Assembly (NCBI RefSeq): GCF_035621355.1
Contig: NZ_CP141769.1
Span: 1,426,001-1,490,000 of the forward strand
Direction of reading: 5' to 3'
Length of the DNA stretch: 64,000 nucleotides
DNA from: Thiobacillus sp. SCUT-2
GTDB taxonomy: Bacteria; Pseudomonadota; Gammaproteobacteria; Burkholderiales; Thiobacillaceae
The position numbers and the translations under genes are program-made. Below the pieces are notes generated by a model. That model saw only the letters and a program-made list of their open reading frames with translations. It did no database searches and was not told the DNA's origin. This document shows positions 25,490 to 33,885 of this stretch, one piece after another (within the stretch, counting starts at the first letter, position 1; the number at the start of each line of letters is the position of its first letter).

Positions 25490-25636
25490 TTAGGGCTTCT
25501 TAGGCTTAGGGTTCATGGGAACCCGCACCTTCTCGGTTTCGGTGGTCTTGGGGTGGGTCTTAGCGTAACGTTCGGTTACGAATTGACCGGTCCCGGAATC
25601 CCGATTCACCGTTTTCGTGCTCGTTTTACGAACCAT
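25490..25636 (-). CDS. 48-residue conserved small protein upstream of CBASS
   Basis: Begins MVRKTSTKTVNRDSGTGQFV, continues TERYAKTHPKTTETEKV and ends NPKPKKP. Strongly basic, no membrane segment, AAAGGA 7 nt before the ATG. Short proteins with the pattern RDS-TG-FVT-YAK-HPKTT-TE are widespread in bacteria and often seen near defence genes, so this is a real gene rather than a chance frame. Function unknown. It lies 130 bp ahead of the CD-NTase on the same strand, separated by a terminator, so it may be a high-level leader gene of the defence operon. Confidence 0.7.
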   Translation of the reverse strand: MVRKTSTKTVNRDSGTGQFVTERYAKTHPKTTETEKVRVPMNPKPKKP

Positions 25637-26361
25637 GATGGCTCCTTTACACGGGTGGACGAAATGGGGAACGGGACATTCGGCACGATATTTGCGCTAT
25701 TGACGCCGCTGAACTAGCCGACGTACATTGCGCTCGCGTTTTGGGCCTCAGGTCCACCAGGCTCCCGGGCGGCGGTAACCGCTCGGGAGCCTACCCCGCC
25801 TCCTTGAAATACAACATCTAGTGCCGAATTTCGAAGTTGCCACCAATTCTAGTGGCTTGCCCAGCCGCGTCAACCCGATAATTTATAAAAAGTAAAGCGG
25901 TTAATAAAATTTACTGATAACAATGGGTTGCGCGGCCACTGTGCTCAATATTTGAGCATGCATCCTTGCCGCACTAACCACTTATCCGTCGGAAACCCGC
26001 TGCACGTCTCACAAGCTGAAGCCTGCCGGAGAGCCGTCCCTCGTCGTGACGCGTGGAAATCTTGCCCCACGCTGCCGATCGCTTCCGCTCCACAGGTGCC
26101 GCAGACACCGGTAGCCGTTACCAGAATTTTTCGGCGCAAGGTTCATGCGTCGATAAACACATGTGGCTATCTATTTGATTGCATGAAGTTTCTGGCAGAA
26201 AAACGACCGATCGAGGCTGGGGCGAGCGAAACTGCGATAAGTCATTGATTCTAAAGACACCGTGTTACTCGAATTTCGTGGTAGCGACAGCTGCTGCCGC
26301 TTCCCCGAAATTCGAGTAACGCCCCGTCACCCGTTTCAGGGCTACCAGGATCAGGCTGCCG
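25637..26361. other. Non-coding boundary region of the island
   Basis: 725 bp without a credible gene. Holds the promoter of the small CBASS-linked gene, a GC-rich dyad at about 25758-25794 (AGGCTCCCG / CGGGAGCCT), an AT-rich patch at 25875-25925, the first copy of a 15-nt repeat (26116-26130) and the 15-bp inverted repeat at 26264-26320. The right end of the Tn7-like element may lie here but no match to the left side was found. Confidence 0.45.
26264..26320. repeat. Inverted repeat; part of a 44-bp element repeated at 26674
   Basis: GTTACTCGAATTTCG (26264-26278) is exactly mirrored at 26306-26320. Positions 26267-26310 recur at 26674-26717 with 3 mismatches in 44. In the second copy the outer arm is degraded, so it no longer folds into the long hairpin. 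Confidence 0.6.
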
Positions 26362-26631
26362 CTAAACCGCCACCCATTCAGCCGACAGTGACTCGGCCTG
26401 CTTCAGAACCGTCTCCGTCGCTTTTTCCTGCTTGTCCGGCGGATACTTGTAGCGCTTGAGCAGCGTCTTCACCATGACACGCAGTTTGGCCCGCATGGTT
26501 TGCTCTTGGCGCTCCGCAGGAGCGTTACCAGAATTTTGCGGGACGACCTTTCTTCCCTGTTTAAAAATGGACGTTATCTGATTGAAAAACATGGCTTTAG
26601 TTGACGAGACGGGCCGCGTCTTGGCGAGCAC
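26362..26631 (-). pseudogene. hsdR: hsdR C-terminal remnant (type I restriction endonuclease subunit R)
   Basis: The open frame ends [20 protein letters not shown] and then [24 protein letters not shown], which is the conserved extreme C-terminus of HsdR motor subunits. Only about the last 45 residues (26362-26496) look native; the preceding 45 residues match nothing I know. The helicase and nuclease domains are gone. It has the same orientation as the hsdM fragment at the left edge, as expected if hsdR-hsdM once formed one operon later separated by the island. It lies between the two copies of the 44-bp repeat. Confidence 0.7.
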
Positions 26632-26673
26632 GCGCCTATGAATCTAACTCCCTGATTTCATTGGGATGCTGTC

Positions 26674-26717
26674 ACTCGAATTTCGTGGGAGAGACAGCGG
26701 CTGCCGCTTCCCCGAAA
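26674..26717. repeat. Second copy of the 44-bp element flanking the hsdR remnant
   Basis: 41 of 44 positions match 26267-26310, in the same orientation. The two copies enclose the hsdR remnant, so they may record a deletion, or both be members of a dispersed family in this genome. Confidence 0.55.
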
Positions 26718-26838
26718 GGCCAGTGCTCCCACGCATCACAAAGCGGCCAGCACCTACACGTTTGTCAGTTCAGGCTTACATAAGCCATCCGGCCTGTAGA
26801 GCATCATGCAAGCTCCCATTTCGTTAAAGGAGACCATC

Positions 26839-27177
26839 ATGAAAGCCATCAACACCCGTATCGCCGCCGGCATCCTGACTTCGTGTTTCGTTCTCGCGCC
26901 CATGGTGAGCCACGCTGCCGACGGCGACACCGACCGCTCGCATCCCGTGACCTACGTCAAGGATTCCGTGATCACCTCGAAGATCAAGGCGAAGCTGGCC
27001 CTGGAGCACATGGGCAGCCTGGTGCAGATCAATGTCGACTCCGACGCGCATGGGGTTGTCACGCTGAGCGGCTACACCCGCACCGAAGCGCAGCGTGAAC
27101 GCGCGATTCAGATTGCCAAGAGCACCGAAGGCGTAACCAAGGTGAACAGCACCTTGACGGTGAAGAAGGACGATTGA
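26839..27177 (+). CDS. BON-domain periplasmic protein (OsmY-like)
   Basis: 112 residues from ATG 26839 with AAAGGAG upstream. Signal peptide ending SHAA at about residue 27, then a single BON domain (DSVITSKIKAKLAL...VQINVDSDAHGVVTLSGYTRTEAQRERAIQIAKSTEGVTKVNSTLTVK). BON proteins bind envelope lipids and accumulate under osmotic or acid stress. One BON domain is present where OsmY has two. Followed 62 nt later by another exported protein. Confidence 0.85.
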   Translation: MKAINTRIAAGILTSCFVLAPMVSHAADGDTDRSHPVTYVKDSVITSKIKAKLALEHMGSLVQINVDSDAHGVVTLSGYTRTEAQRERAIQIAKSTEGVTKVNSTLTVKKDD

Positions 27178-27239
27178 TTACCCTTCACATTGCCAATCGG
27201 GCCCGGGCCTTCCAGCCCGGCCTTATCTGGAGGAACGCC

Positions 27240-27644
27240 ATGAGACGAGTCTTTCTGGCAGCGGCGCTGGCCGCGTCCGCGATGTCGGGGGCGTCCGTGT
27301 CGTCCGCGGACGTGGGTCTGTCGGTCGATGTGGGCGAGCCGGGTTTCTACGGGCGCATCAGCATCGGGGATTACCCTCGCCCCGAGGTCATCTACAGCCG
27401 TCCCATCTACTTCGAGCGCGAAGCGATCGAGCGCCCGCCGGTCTATTTGCACGTTCCACCCGGCTACGAGAGGCATTGGCGCTCGCATTGCCATGAATTT
27501 CGCGCCTGCGGCGAACGCGTCTATTTCGTCCGGGATGACTGGTATGAGCATGAATATGCGCCCCGATATCGCGAACGGCATCATCGTCACCACGACCATG
27601 AGCACTTCGATCATCGTCGTCACGAGGGGCATGGCCATGGGTAA
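27240..27644 (+). CDS. Exported His-rich hypothetical protein
   Basis: 134 residues, GGAGG 6 nt upstream of the start. Signal peptide (VFLAAALAASAMSGASVSSA), then a Tyr/Pro-rich central part (YPRPEVIYSRPIYFERE, VYLHVPPGYERHW) and a C-terminal tail with more than a dozen His residues mixed with Arg, Glu and Asp. The central part resembles small stress proteins common in betaproteobacteria; the tail could bind divalent metals. Function unknown. Confidence 0.65.
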   Translation: MRRVFLAAALAASAMSGASVSSADVGLSVDVGEPGFYGRISIGDYPRPEVIYSRPIYFEREAIERPPVYLHVPPGYERHWRSHCHEFRACGERVYFVRDDWYEHEYAPRYRERHHRHHDHEHFDHRRHEGHGHG

Positions 27645-27726
27645 AGACCGGCCTGCGTTTGCTGGTTGAGCGTCATCCCGTTTGCGGACGCGCGCCGATC
27701 ACTCGGCCCTTCGCAACGATCTCGAC

Positions 27727-27757
27727 GATCCCGCATCGGGCTGCCTGGTGCGGGATC
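27727..27757. terminator. Hairpin between convergent genes
   Basis: GATCCCGCA (27727-27735) pairs with TGCGGGATC (27749-27757) across a 13-nt loop, in the gap between the convergent His-rich and DUF5329 genes. T-rich sequence after it is weak. Confidence 0.35.
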
Positions 27758-27800
27758 ATCATTTCGGCAAGCCTTCCCCGCCCGATCGTGCGGCTGGCAC

Positions 27801-28235
27801 TCAGTGCTCAGGTGGATACGGTGTATCTAGCTGAATCGAGGGCCGCGCTCGAGGCTTTTCCCCGCTCCGCATCGTCCGTTCGCGATGCAATTCCCCGAGA
27901 AGCCAGGCAGCGCTTGTCTGCTCGGGCGCGCCAGGGCATTTCACCCGGTATGGCCGCCCGCTCAGGCTGCTTTTCGTTGCGGCGAGCGCGATGAAATCCT
28001 CGGTTGAATGGATCTCCTGGCGCGCGGAGAAGTAGAGGAACTTGCCACGCACGTGATCTTCGGCTGTCCTGGCGTCGTGCCAGCTCCCATTGCGATAGAA
28101 CCGGCAATCCGAACGCCCGATGTAAGCGAGCAAGGAGTCGATTTCGGCGGAGGTCTCCGGCCCCGGTGAGGCAGCGAAGACGGCATGGGAGAGCGCAAGC
28201 AGCGTCATGGGGAACAGCCAGGCAAGCTTGATCAT
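27801..28235 (-). CDS. DUF5329 family exported protein
   Basis: 144 residues. Signal peptide (AWLFPMTLLALSHAVFA), then the family pattern: IDSLLAYIGRSDCRFYRNGSWHDA, AEDHVRGKFLYF, IHSTEDFIALAATKSSLSGRPYRVKC, WLLGEL. The two cysteines (in SDCRF and VKCPG) probably form a disulphide. Function unknown. Start overlaps the phospholipase stop by 4 nt, so it is co-translated with that gene in the unduplicated copy; the second copy of the phospholipase has lost this partner. Confidence 0.82.
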   Translation of the reverse strand: MIKLAWLFPMTLLALSHAVFAASPGPETSAEIDSLLAYIGRSDCRFYRNGSWHDARTAEDHVRGKFLYFSARQEIHSTEDFIALAATKSSLSGRPYRVKCPGAPEQTSAAWLLGELHRERTMRSGEKPRARPSIQLDTPYPPEH

Positions 28236-29971
28236 AATTCACCATCCAGTGGAAGCTGCGACAGGGCTTTTACCTCGAATCGCTGGCACGGGCTTCGCGC
28301 AGGTTCCTCCGCGTAGTCGACCATCTTTCCGCCGACGCGCGTTCGCCAGACAAGGTGCCCGGAATCGCCCGACAAGATCAGACGATAGGCGTTTTCGGGT
28401 TGCGTCATCGCGTTGAAGCGCGCTGCGACTTGATGCGCCAGTTCCGGGCTGTCGATGATGAGGCCGATTTCGGTATTCAGGTGCATGGAGCGCTGGTCGA
28501 AATTCATCGACCCGATGAAGACCGATTTCTGATCGAACACGAGCAATTTGGCGTGGAGGGAGAAATTGCCGGCATCGGCGATCACGCGCTTCTCGCCGCT
28601 GCCGCGCGTACTTCCGAGCAGGGCGCGCGTCTCATACAGTTCGATGCCCTCCTCCAGCAAGGGAATGCGGTAATGCATGTAGCCGGCTTGCGCAGGGAGC
28701 ACGGTGCTGGATTCGAGCGAGGTCGTCAGGATGCGAACGCGAACACGGCGCGCACGCAGGATCCTGAATAATTTCATGCCATCTTCGCCAGGAACCAGGT
28801 AGGGCGTGATCATCAACAGCTCGTGCTGCGTTTTGGAGGCCTCGTCGAAAACCGACGGGAACATCAACTTGCCGACCATGTTGCCGCGCTCCAGGTCCTT
28901 CTTGTCGGGGCTGTCATAGAGCAGCTTCGCCCGGGCCCACACGAGAGGCAGACGGCCGGACAGGATGCCGTTCAAGGGCTCCCCGCTCGCGATGCGCGTG
29001 ACGTAATCCACGCCTTCATCCTTCAGCGCTTCGCGATGTGCGGCGAGCTTTCTCCGATGCGTCGCCAATTCCTTTCGCTCGTCGACGCGTTCCTGGGACT
29101 TCTCACCCGCCGCTTCGATCCGATCGTCCGCCAGGTCGTCAGGTTCTCCCGCGGCCTGGGCCTCGGGATCGACCTTGAGTGCCTGCTGCGGGATGGAGAG
29201 CGGGTTGTTCCAGAACCGGTCGAAACTGCTGGATAGCTGCTGCACGATGGGGCCGGCGGCAAAGACGTCGTCATCGGCATACTGGCCGTCAGGGTCGATC
29301 TGGAAATACATGTCACCGATGTTTCGCCCGCCGACCAGGGCGATCGCGTTGTCCGCAACGAACAGCTTGTTGTGCATGCGATAGTCCAGGCGGTCGGCAT
29401 TGAACATGAACTCGAGGCCGCGGAAAAACCGCGCGGTCCCTCGGTAGCGGAAGGGGTTGTAATAGCGAATCTGGATGTTCGGGTGCGCCTCGAGCGCCGC
29501 GATCTGTTCGTCTCCATCCAGCGTTTCCCCATCATCGATCAGGAGACGGACGCGGACGCCGCGATCCGCGGCATGAAGGATGGCGTCGGTAAGCAGCTTG
29601 CCGGTCTGATCGGCATGGAAAGCGAAATACTGGAGATCCAGCGTGCGTTGCGCCGCCTGGATGATCTGCATGCGAATCAGGAACCCGTCCTCGCCTGCCG
29701 AGAGAATGTAAAAGCCCGATTGGCCCGGATGGGCATGCGCTGCGGCTGCGAAATGCCGGCCAAAGCGGGTTGCGTCAGGATGGCCGAATGCGGTCGAGGC
29801 CTGGCGCGGATAATCCGCACCCGGCGGCAAGCTGCTGCATGCCCCCAGCAAGGACAAGAGCGCCAGCATCGCCAGCCGCCGGCTGGCAGTCTGGGAAGGC
29901 AGGCGCAATGCGCGTGCCCGATACTCCGTCTCGATGCGGGTGCCCAATACGGCGCGCCTCGTGGTTTGCAT
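28232..29971 (-). CDS. Phospholipase D-family lipoprotein (cardiolipin synthase ClsC-like)
   Basis: 579 residues from ATG 29971. A lipobox LLGAC places Cys45 as the lipidation site. Two HKD motifs mark the PLD active site: HNKLFVADNAIALVGGRN and HAKLLVFDQKSVFIGSMN. It would exchange or hydrolyse phospholipid head groups, as in cardiolipin synthesis by ClsC. A longer reading from 30076 lacks a leader and is not used. CsbD lies 68 nt upstream, DUF5329 overlaps downstream. The left edge of the tandem duplication (29274) falls inside this gene, so a partial copy exists at 40206-40903. Confidence 0.85.
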   Translation of the reverse strand: MQTTRRAVLGTRIETEYRARALRLPSQTASRRLAMLALLSLLGACSSLPPGADYPRQASTAFGHPDATRFGRHFAAAAHAHPGQSGFYILSAGEDGFLIRMQIIQAAQRTLDLQYFAFHADQTGKLLTDAILHAADRGVRVRLLIDDGETLDGDEQIAALEAHPNIQIRYYNPFRYRGTARFFRGLEFMFNADRLDYRMHNKLFVADNAIALVGGRNIGDMYFQIDPDGQYADDDVFAAGPIVQQLSSSFDRFWNNPLSIPQQALKVDPEAQAAGEPDDLADDRIEAAGEKSQERVDERKELATHRRKLAAHREALKDEGVDYVTRIASGEPLNGILSGRLPLVWARAKLLYDSPDKKDLERGNMVGKLMFPSVFDEASKTQHELLMITPYLVPGEDGMKLFRILRARRVRVRILTTSLESSTVLPAQAGYMHYRIPLLEEGIELYETRALLGSTRGSGEKRVIADAGNFSLHAKLLVFDQKSVFIGSMNFDQRSMHLNTEIGLIIDSPELAHQVAARFNAMTQPENAYRLILSGDSGHLVWRTRVGGKMVDYAEEPARSPCQRFEVKALSQLPLDGEL

Positions 29972-30039
29972 CGTTGTCCTGGGCGGGCAAGCAGGAAAGT
30001 GCCCGGCGCATCGCCGGGCACTGCCGTCGCGTGGTGACC

Positions 30040-30255
30040 TTACTTGAACCAATCGTCGCTCGCCTTGCGTTCCCACGATGCGAGCTGGCGCTCGGCTTCA
30101 TCCTTGGCGATGCCGTAGCGCTCCTCGAGCTTGCCGAGCAGCTGATCGCGGCGGCCATTGACGACATCGATGTCATTGTCGGTAAGCTCGCCCCACTGCG
30201 CCTTGACACGCCCCTTGAGCTGCTTCCAGCTGCCTTCGATACGTTCCCAGTTCAT
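30040..30255 (-). CDS. CsbD-family stress protein
   Basis: 71 residues beginning MNWERIEGSWKQLKGRVKAQ, then LTDNDIDVVNGRRDQLLGKLEERYGIAKDEAERQL, the standard CsbD pattern. Small soluble helical protein produced in general stress. GGAGAC lies about 7 nt upstream. Co-directional with the phospholipase gene 68 nt downstream. Its molecular role is unknown in all family members. Confidence 0.9.
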   Translation of the reverse strand: MNWERIEGSWKQLKGRVKAQWGELTDNDIDVVNGRRDQLLGKLEERYGIAKDEAERQLASWERKASDDWFK

Positions 30256-30778
30256 TTCCGTCTCCTAGAAAGATCATGGTTGACCGAGATGACAAGGCAT
30301 CGCGGCCTTGTCCCCTTCTCGCCCGGCGCCATCGAGGCGCGAGGCCCGTCCGCCGATGCGATTACGGCGCAGGCGAAACGGCTCACGCCGCGAAGGCGCT
30401 CGCCTCGCCAGGCGGATGCCCGATGGCGATGGTTTGACTCTAGGTGAACGAGCGGGCAGTCCGTATCAGCCGATTCCCTCGGCCGGTGTAGGAATGCGCT
30501 GAGCCGCCGGCCGGCGGTCGCGGCGAGCCTGCACCATGCGCCTGCCGGCGGAAGCATGTAGGAATCGTCTGACACGCTATTGGGACTGGGCTTATATCGC
30601 GCGTCCGCTGGCCGACATACGCTTCATTGCAGGCTGTCGCTTGATGCGGCCGATCGTTGACGGATCGGCGGACACTGGCGGCCCACGGCTACGGGAAACG
30701 GACTCGCAGTCGCAACCGGTGGCCCGAGGCCTGGCAGGACAAGGCCTGGGTCAGCATAAACGGATAGGAGTGCTTATC
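30256..30778. other. Intergenic region between CsbD and DUF1328
   Basis: 523 bp. No credible gene. Contains divergent promoters and a short dyad CCGATC-N7-GATCGG near 30650-30668. The start site of the DUF1328 gene has ATAGGAG about 8 nt upstream. Confidence 0.5.
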
Positions 30779-30937
30779 ATGCTGCACTACACACTGGTAT
30801 TTTTCATTATCGCCATCATCGCCGCCGCACTGGGGTTTGGCGGCATCGCCGCGGGTGCCGCGGGGATTGCCAAGATCCTGTTCTTTGTCTTCCTGATCAT
30901 GGCCTTGGTAAGCTTCGTCATGAGCCTGGGGCGATGA
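30779..30937 (+). CDS. DUF1328 small membrane protein (YtjA-like)
   Basis: 52 residues: [39 protein letters not shown], ending VSFVMSLGR. Two membrane helices separated by a Gly/Ala-rich turn, the typical DUF1328 form. Longer readings that start upstream lack a Shine-Dalgarno and are not used. Usually stress-induced; exact role unknown. Confidence 0.9.
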   Translation: MLHYTLVFFIIAIIAAALGFGGIAAGAAGIAKILFFVFLIMALVSFVMSLGR

Positions 30938-31031
30938 GCGACGACATGGGGAAGCGGATCGTTCGGGCAAGCGACGCTGTGCGGCCCGCGATCAGCCAGG
31001 ATATCAACACCGATTTTTGCGAGAGGCAAAA

Positions 31032-31670
31032 TTGCTGCACGTAGGGATAGTCGACGACCACCAGATCGTGCGTGCCGGCTTCCGGGAGCTGCTTGGCGAC
31101 ACGGCCGACATGCAGATCTGCCTTGAGGCAGCCGATGGCGACGAGGCACTGGAAAAGCTGCGCGCCACGGCTTGCGATGTATTGCTGCTGGATATTTCCC
31201 TGCCCGGCAAGAGCGGCGTGGATGTATTGCGCGCGGTGAGGCAGCGCTACCCCGACATGAGGGTCTTGATCCTCAGCGGGTTTCCCGAGGAAAGCTACGC
31301 GCTGGCCATGATACGCAATGGGGCAAACGGCTACCTGCACAAGGACTGCGACCAGGCCGAACTGCTGAAGGCGATACGCTCCGTGGCCAACGGACGCAAG
31401 TACGTCTCCGCCAATACGGCCGAATTGCTCGCGGACGAACTCAGCGGGAACCGGCCGGAAGCGCCGCATGCCGCATTGTCCGAGCGGGAACTCCAGGTGT
31501 TCCTGCGCCTGGCCAAGGGGCGGTCGGTTTCGGACATCGCCGAGCAATTGCACCTGAGCGTGAAAACCATCAGTACCTACCGATCGCGATTGATAGAAAA
31601 GCTGGAGGTGTCCAGCAATGCGGAACTTGCCGCTTATGCCATTCGGCACGGCCTGATCACGGATGAATGA
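31032..31670 (+). CDS. NarL/FixJ-family response regulator
   Basis: About 212 residues. The receiver begins LHVGIVDDHQIVRAGF and carries the phospho-Asp in DVLLLDISLPGKSG. The C-terminal LuxR helix-turn-helix is LSERELQVFLRLAKGRSVSDIAEQLHLSVKTISTYRSRLIEKL. There is no ATG: TTG 31032 is chosen because GAGAGG lies 5 nt before it, and family members start at this residue; TTG 31017 is the alternative. The partner is probably the CHASE3 kinase encoded convergently at 32163-33548. Confidence 0.9.
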   Translation: MLHVGIVDDHQIVRAGFRELLGDTADMQICLEAADGDEALEKLRATACDVLLLDISLPGKSGVDVLRAVRQRYPDMRVLILSGFPEESYALAMIRNGANGYLHKDCDQAELLKAIRSVANGRKYVSANTAELLADELSGNRPEAPHAALSERELQVFLRLAKGRSVSDIAEQLHLSVKTISTYRSRLIEKLEVSSNAELAAYAIRHGLITDE

Positions 31671-31738
31671 GACATGGCTGGTGCGCTTGGGTCACGCGCA
31701 AACGAGTTGATACGATCCAACCGACAGGGGCCTGGACG

Positions 31739-32161
31739 ATGACATGCAGTGAGCATCCGGACAATCTGAAAGTCCTCCTGATCGAAGACTCACCGCTGCT
31801 GCGGCAGGTGTTGAGCGGCATGATCGAGGATATCGACGGCGTCGAAATCTGCGGTTATGCCGAGGACGAGCAGCATGCCCTGGACATTCTCGAAACGCAG
31901 CCCATCGATCTTGCCATTGTCGACATCGAGCTCAAGCAGGGAAGCGGCATCGGCGTGCTCAAGACCCTGGGCGCCAATCCGGAACGCTACGGCACGCCGC
32001 ATACCGTCATCCTGTCGAACCATTCGCACCCCGCCATGCGCAAGCGTTGCGAGAGCCTGGGCATCGACGCCTTCTTCGACAAGTCGCTTCAGATGAATCA
32101 GTTGATCGGCTACGTCCAGGACGCCGTTGCGAGGCGCAGCAACCCCTCCCCTGCCCCCTGA
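31739..32161 (+). CDS. Single-domain response regulator (receiver only)
   Basis: 140 residues. Receiver fold with LLIEDSPLLRQVL, phospho-Asp in LAIVDIELKQGSG, the Ser/Thr in VILSNHS and the Lys of FFDKSLQ. No output domain. It probably relays or buffers phosphate from the neighbouring kinase. It is convergent with the kinase gene and ends 1 nt before that gene's stop. ATG 31739 is preferred over the upstream ATG at 31667, which overlaps the NarL-type gene. Confidence 0.85.
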   Translation: MTCSEHPDNLKVLLIEDSPLLRQVLSGMIEDIDGVEICGYAEDEQHALDILETQPIDLAIVDIELKQGSGIGVLKTLGANPERYGTPHTVILSNHSHPAMRKRCESLGIDAFFDKSLQMNQLIGYVQDAVARRSNPSPAP

Positions 32162-32162
32162 T

Positions 32163-33548
32163 TCAGCCCGGCATCGGCGCCTCGACTTCGATGCAGGTCC
32201 CGACGCCGGGGCTCGACGTGATTGTCAGCTTGCCTGCCAGCATGTGCGCACGATGCTGCATGCCCGCCAGACCATGCCGGGCGAGTTGAGGCGAGGACGG
32301 GTCGAATCCCACGCCATCGTCCTTCACGCGCAGCCGGATCGTCCTGCCGGCCACGCCCAGCGAGAGGTCGACGCGCTTGGCGCGGGCGTATTTCCGGATA
32401 TTCGTGAGGGATTCCTGCACGATGCGGAACAAGGCCAGCGATACGTGCTCCGGCAAATCGAGGTCGCCCTCGTGCAGGTCGGTATGAACCTCGATTTCGT
32501 CGCACCGGGCCACCTCGTCCGCCATGACCTGCAAGGCGGCGACCAGGCCCAGCTCATACAGCAGCGCAGGGCGCAAGTCGTTGGTGATGCGGCGCTTCAG
32601 GGCGATGCCGCTCCCCAGCGTGTCCTGGAGTCGAGTCAATCGTTCCGCCAGCCGTTGCTTCAGGTCTTCGGGCAGCTTGCGCTCGAGCCAGTTCGCTTCA
32701 AGCTTGGCGGCCGTCAACAGAGCGCCCAACTCATCGTGCAACTCCCGGGCAAGACGAAATCGTTCCGCTTCCTGCGCATTGGTCAGATAGGTCGCGAGCT
32801 CCTTCAATTGCCGCGTGCGGGTATCGACCTGCGCTTCCAGGCTCTCTCTTTCTTCGTGCAGCATCCGGGTGATCTGGTCGCGCAGCCTTTGCTCCCGCAA
32901 TGATGCAAAGAACAAGGTTACGAGCAGGGCCAGCGACATGGCGGACAGGCCGACCGTCACGGTGCCGCTCTGCCGGTACAGCGCCATGGAGCGGTCGATC
33001 GATTTCTGGCCGCTCTGGCTTGACCGAATTCTCAGTATCTCAACCTGCTTGCGGAAGGCATCCATGGTCTCCTTGCCCTCCTGGATCAGCTGCGGATTGG
33101 CCGCGCCCTTCAGATCGACAAAGGCCCCGACTTCCTGCAGCAAGGTAATTTCCCGCCGAGCCAGCTTGACGAGCTGGTCGGCGGCCTGGTTATCGCCCCG
33201 CTGGCTTTCGCTGCCCTGCTTCACTTGTTCCATCAGCAACGGCAGCTTCGCCATGGCGGACCGATACGGGACGAGATAACTCTTGTCGCCGGTGAGCTGA
33301 TAACCGCGTATGCCCGTCTCGGCATCCACTATCAGCCTCAGCAATTCGTCGATGCGCTGAATCCGCTGATCGTATTGCGCCAGGTGATTGAGCGCATGCA
33401 GTCCCAGCGAGAACTGCAGGTAGCTGATGACCAGCATGCCGATGATGGCCGCGCTGCCAATCGCCAGAAAGACGTGCGGCCAATGCCGCGGGCGCAAGAG
33501 GCTGAACCGGGAAAACGTGCGCGTTAAGTAATCTTTCCCTGAAGCCAT
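32163..33548 (-). CDS. CHASE3-type sensor histidine kinase (NarX/DegS-like HisKA_3)
   Basis: 461 residues. Membrane helices at about 25-45 and 196-214 flank a CHASE3 sensor (AETGIRGYQLTGDKSYLVPYR). A coiled coil follows (EERESLEAQVDTRTRQLKEL), then the HisKA_3 box RLARELHDELGALLTA with H271 as phospho-acceptor, and an ATPase domain (VQESLTNIRKYARAK; DDGVGFDP). Such kinases pair with NarL-type regulators, one of which lies convergently downstream. The signal is unknown; genes around it suggest oxidative or chlorine stress. Confidence 0.9.
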   Translation of the reverse strand: MASGKDYLTRTFSRFSLLRPRHWPHVFLAIGSAAIIGMLVISYLQFSLGLHALNHLAQYDQRIQRIDELLRLIVDAETGIRGYQLTGDKSYLVPYRSAMAKLPLLMEQVKQGSESQRGDNQAADQLVKLARREITLLQEVGAFVDLKGAANPQLIQEGKETMDAFRKQVEILRIRSSQSGQKSIDRSMALYRQSGTVTVGLSAMSLALLVTLFFASLREQRLRDQITRMLHEERESLEAQVDTRTRQLKELATYLTNAQEAERFRLARELHDELGALLTAAKLEANWLERKLPEDLKQRLAERLTRLQDTLGSGIALKRRITNDLRPALLYELGLVAALQVMADEVARCDEIEVHTDLHEGDLDLPEHVSLALFRIVQESLTNIRKYARAKRVDLSLGVAGRTIRLRVKDDGVGFDPSSPQLARHGLAGMQHRAHMLAGKLTITSSPGVGTCIEVEAPMPG

Positions 33549-33885
33549 CGGAAACTCCGCAAAAGACCCCCTGAAAGCACACGAAGGAATCGTCCGACAA
33601 ATCTATCCGCCTGGCCTGACAGACCGGATCGGGGCGGGGCTCTACCATGAGTACGACTCGACGCAACGCAAGCTTCGGCGTCCGGCAAGTCATGCACCAA
33701 ACGGCTGGCTGCGGGAATACGGCGCGACGCGTGTCGATTATAGCCAAGCCGTTTTGGCGCGGGCGCGCATGTCCGGGCATTGCGCGGCGCCGTCGCAAGC
33801 CGATTCCGGCGACCGCCGACAGGCGTCTCGCTCATTGGCGGATCGCCGGACGGAATGTATGCGCTCGATCACACAGGAGATACAT
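33549..33885. other. Intergenic region between the kinase and the ferritin-like gene
   Basis: 337 bp holding two divergent promoters. I see no gene and no strong hairpin in it. Confidence 0.45.

Noticed and set aside
25758-25794. A GC-rich dyad that might be a tRNA or terminator
   Set aside because: It does not fold as a cloverleaf and has no T-tract; left as an unexplained dyad.
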